DNA from: Chitinophagaceae bacterium UBA2791
GTDB taxonomy: Bacteria > Bacteroidota > Bacteroidia > Chitinophagales > Chitinophagaceae
Direction of reading: 5' to 3'
Assembly: GCA_002352105.1 (NCBI GenBank)
Contig: DEHV01000050.1
Location: 1 to 44,181, forward strand
DNA: 44,181 nucleotides
In this document: positions 41,880 through 44,181 of the stretch, piece after piece
Position numbering within the stretch: position 1 is the stretch's first letter
How the letters are laid out: the number at the start of each line of letters is the position of its first letter
Notes under the pieces: generated by a model
What the model saw: only the letters and a program-made list of their open reading frames with translations
Database searches by the model: none
What the model was told of the DNA's origin: nothing
Translations under genes and position numbers: made by a program

Positions 41880-41937
41880 GATTGGCCTTGTATATGTTTT
41901 TTGCTAAATTGTAAGGATAATCCCTTAATCATGAGGC

Positions 41938-42528
41938 ATGGGTAAACCCTTAATCATTTTTAGCGCTTTATTGTTGACGTGTTCTTCCGGGTTGACCCAG
42001 ACAGGCGCTTACAAGCAGCCGGCAACGTTGGGTATTCATTTTGTGTTTAATGATTTCGAAACGGCAAGCGCCATTCGTTCGTCCTCGTTATCTGCAGTGC
42101 TAAAGGAGAACAGGATCGCCAGTATTAAGGATATGTCGCAGGGGCTTGCATTAAGTTATGGCAAGGGGATTTCGGATCATTTCGATTTTTATTCTACGCT
42201 TATCGGCTCATTTCTTGCTTATCCCATGGAGAACAGGGAACCGGTATCAAAAGATTTCCTTTTGTTGGAAGCAGATGTTTCTGTGAGAGGAAAACTGCTG
42301 ACCAATAAGCATTGGCTGCTTCCTTACCTGGAAGTCGGCCTGGGCGCGTCTAAATACCAGGGATACTGGGGAGCTTTTATTCCTGCGGGCCTCGGCATTC
42401 AGATCAGCTTTTTCGGGGAAGCCTACCTGATGATCCATTCCCAATACAGGATGGCCGTTACGGAAACCAGCAATTACCATTTTGTGCATAGCATCGGGCT
42501 GGTAGGTAATATCGGGAGTTTTGAGTAA
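41938..42528 (+). CDS. Small outer-membrane beta-barrel-like protein
   Basis: The 196-residue protein has a signal peptide (LIIFSALLLTCSSGLTQ) and then alternating hydrophobic and polar segments rich in aromatic and glycine residues: LGIHFVFNDF, GLALSYGKGISDHFDFYSTLIG, LLPYLEVGLGASKYQGYW, FIPAGLGIQISFFGEAYLMIHSQYRM. This resembles an eight-stranded outer-membrane barrel as found ahead of OmpA domains in Bacteroidota, but it ends without an OmpA domain. No specific family is recognised. It lies 58 bp after rlpA and is convergent with the penicillin-binding protein gene. The barrel assignment is inference from pattern. Confidence 0.7.
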   Translation: MGKPLIIFSALLLTCSSGLTQTGAYKQPATLGIHFVFNDFETASAIRSSSLSAVLKENRIASIKDMSQGLALSYGKGISDHFDFYSTLIGSFLAYPMENREPVSKDFLLLEADVSVRGKLLTNKHWLLPYLEVGLGASKYQGYWGAFIPAGLGIQISFFGEAYLMIHSQYRMAVTETSNYHFVHSIGLVGNIGSFE

Positions 42529-42627
42529 TGAAGGTTGACTATAATCATTGGCTGCGGAGCAGCCCGGATCAATTTCCGGATACGCTAAGGCCTTGATGCT
42601 GTTGATCTCAGAATATTCCTGATCAGC

Positions 42628-44181
42628 TTACTCTTCGTCCTTGTCTTTTTTCTTTCCGAATATTCTTTTAAACAGTCCTTTTTTCTTCTTCTCTTCATTG
42701 AGATGCCCGTCGTCAGCTGGGGCGTTCTTGTCTTTCGCGGGATCGATATTCTTCTTGTCCTTCGCTTCTTTCAGTATTTTCTGTTCTTCCAGGGAAAGCT
42801 GGGACTCGACGGGTATATCGTTTTCTTCCGGCGCGTACAGGTATTCGTTAGCCGCTCCGTTGCCTTCGTCCACGCCTTCCGCTCCGGGAGGCGGAGCCTG
42901 ATCCTGGATATTCATATAGTCGTATAACATTTCGGAGCGCATGTTTTCCGGCTGTATAAATTTGGCCTGTTTATCCAGTCCAAGGGTCTTGTCCTCAAAA
43001 GCTTTCTTGAAAAAATATTCCCATATGGGACGCGCCGCGCGACCCCCTTCTCCCATCTTGCTTTCAAGCCGGATAAAGCGGTTGTCGCAACCTACCCAGA
43101 CGCCGGCGGATAGCTGCGGCGTGAAGCCGATAAACCAGGCGTCGGAATAATCATTGGTAGTGCCTGTTTTTCCCCCCATTTCGGATATGCCTAACCGCGA
43201 TCTAAGCCCCGCGGCCGTTCCGATATCCACCGGGCCCTGGAGCATCCGGGTCATGGTATAGGCGGTGGACTGGCTGATCACTTCCTTACGCTCGGTGTCA
43301 AAACGCGCGAGCACATTGCCGTTCTTATCCTCAATGCGCGTAATATAAACCGGTTTGGCGCTGAAACCATTGCCGGGGAACATGGTATACCCCCACATCA
43401 TTTCGTACAGCGACAGATCGCAGGTTCCCAGGGAGATGGAAGGATAAGGCTCTACCTTGGTGGGTATATTGATCTGTTTGATGAAATCTGCAAAACGTTG
43501 GGGCGTGGTTTGCTTGATAAGATAAGCCGCCACTTCATTAATGGACCAGGTAAGGCCTGCCGCCATGCTTCTTGTGCCTGTGCGCCCGGTATTGTTGGCG
43601 GGCACCCATCCCGAGCCGGGAAAATACTGAGCGGTGGCTTCGCATTCGGTTTCCGGCGTGAATCCGTATTCCTCAACGGCCAGCGCATACAGGAAGGGCT
43701 TGATAGCAGAACCCACCTGCCGCTTGGTTCTTATATTGACATGATCGTACTTATAGTTCTTGAAATCAATGCCGCCCACCCACGCTTTAACCTGCCCTGT
43801 CAGCGGGTCCATGACCATGAAGGCGGTTTGCAGCATTTCGCGGCTGTATTTGATGGAATCCATGGGGGTCATGACGGTATCAATTTCCCGGTCGGTATTC
43901 CAGGCGAAGACCTTCATCGGCGTTTTTTCGTTAAAGGTCTTCCTGATGTCCGATTCGCTTAGTCCTTCCCGTTTGAGGCTCTTCCACCTGTCGCTGGCCT
44001 TCATTGCCGCTTCCAGTATATTCTCCCTTCCTTTCCATACGGCGCCGGTTTTGATACTTTTCTGGGCGGAAAGCGAGCGTTGCAGGGAGGGTAGGTTGCG
44101 GGCAACCGCTTCTTCGGCATACAATTGCATGCGCGGGTTGATCGGCGTATAGATCCGGAGCCCGTCTTCATACAGATCGTA
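42628..44181 (-). CDS. Class A penicillin-binding protein (PBP1A-like), 5' part outside window
   Basis: The frame is open to the right edge, where it reads DGLRIYTPINPRMQLY, the start of the transpeptidase region. The glycosyltransferase domain and membrane anchor must lie beyond the window. The transpeptidase motifs are all present: SAIK in RQVGSAIKPFLYAL, SIN in LTWSINEVAAYLI, and KTG in MGGKTGTTNDYSDAWFIG. A linker containing PMKVFAWNTDREIDTVMTPMDS precedes them. The C-terminus has a charged tail ending in a Lys/Asp-rich segment (about the last 50 residues). The enzyme cross-links peptidoglycan in the periplasm. With the L,D-transpeptidase, RlpA and dipeptidase genes it makes the right end a cell-wall region. 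Confidence 0.94.
   Translation of the reverse strand, partial: YDLYEDGLRIYTPINPRMQLYAEEAVARNLPSLQRSLSAQKSIKTGAVWKGRENILEAAMKASDRWKSLKREGLSESDIRKTFNEKTPMKVFAWNTDREIDTVMTPMDSIKYSREMLQTAFMVMDPLTGQVKAWVGGIDFKNYKYDHVNIRTKRQVGSAIKPFLYALAVEEYGFTPETECEATAQYFPGSGWVPANNTGRTGTRSMAAGLTWSINEVAAYLIKQTTPQRFADFIKQINIPTKVEPYPSISLGTCDLSLYEMMWGYTMFPGNGFSAKPVYITRIEDKNGNVLARFDTERKEVISQSTAYTMTRMLQGPVDIGTAAGLRSRLGISEMGGKTGTTNDYSDAWFIGFTPQLSAGVWVGCDNRFIRLESKMGEGGRAARPIWEYFFKKAFEDKTLGLDKQAKFIQPENMRSEMLYDYMNIQDQAPPPGAEGVDEGNGAANEYLYAPEENDIPVESQLSLEEQKILKEAKDKKNIDPAKDKNAPADDGHLNEEKKKKGLFKRIFGKKKDKDEE

Noticed and set aside
42550..42564. GGCTGC-GGA-GCAGCC hairpin as terminator between convergent genes
   Set aside because: The stem is only 6 bp and no T-run follows on either strand.

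Overview
The window looks like chromosome of a Bacteroidota bacterium, most probably of the Chitinophagaceae or a near relative. The reasons are a SusD-type lipoprotein, a protein with a type 9 secretion (T9SS) C-terminal sorting domain, several exact TAnnTTTG (-7) promoter elements, a fused DAHP synthase/chorismate mutase, and a serine-palmitoyltransferase-like enzyme. The assignment rests on gene families only. I saw no rRNA, tRNA or CRISPR array.

1-8.7 kb is an accessory island of mixed base composition. It holds an AT-rich orphan SusD gene, a GC-richer RHS/YD-repeat protein whose 5' end is missing and whose AT-rich C-terminal tip resembles polymorphic toxin type 44, a small lipoprotein next to it (candidate immunity protein), a decayed IS256-family transposase, and a three-gene HipB-HipS-HipT-like toxin-antitoxin operon with two palindromic operators.

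8.7-18.2 kb carries core metabolism: an alpha-oxoamine synthase (SPT/CFAT type), a periplasmic M16 zinc protease, a GH78 alpha-L-rhamnosidase, a DhnA-type class I aldolase, and a coupled pair made of a BtuF-like metal/corrin receptor and an unknown protein with kinase-like motifs. 18.2-19.46 kb is a 1.26-kb gene-free stretch, partly AT-rich, with four DnaA-box-like 9-mers and several palindromes; it is a candidate replication origin. Then come cystathionine beta-synthase, Tex, a C-terminal processing protease, a BadF-type amino-sugar kinase with MurQ (peptidoglycan sugar recycling), and a T9SS cargo protein.

29.0-38.6 kb is an aromatic amino acid cluster on the plus strand: pheA, aminotransferase, tyrA, a DEAD-box helicase, DAHP synthase/chorismate mutase, aroB, aroA, aroC. 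In front of pheA is a 24-codon leader ORF with seven alternating Tyr/Phe codons, followed by an intrinsic terminator and a competing antiterminator pairing. It reads as a Phe/Tyr ribosome-mediated attenuator, and I regard it as the most notable signal in the window. 38.8-44.2 kb is a cell-wall group: a VanX-type D-Ala-D-Ala dipeptidase, an L,D-transpeptidase, an RlpA-like protein, a small beta-barrel-like protein, and a class A penicillin-binding protein cut by the window edge.
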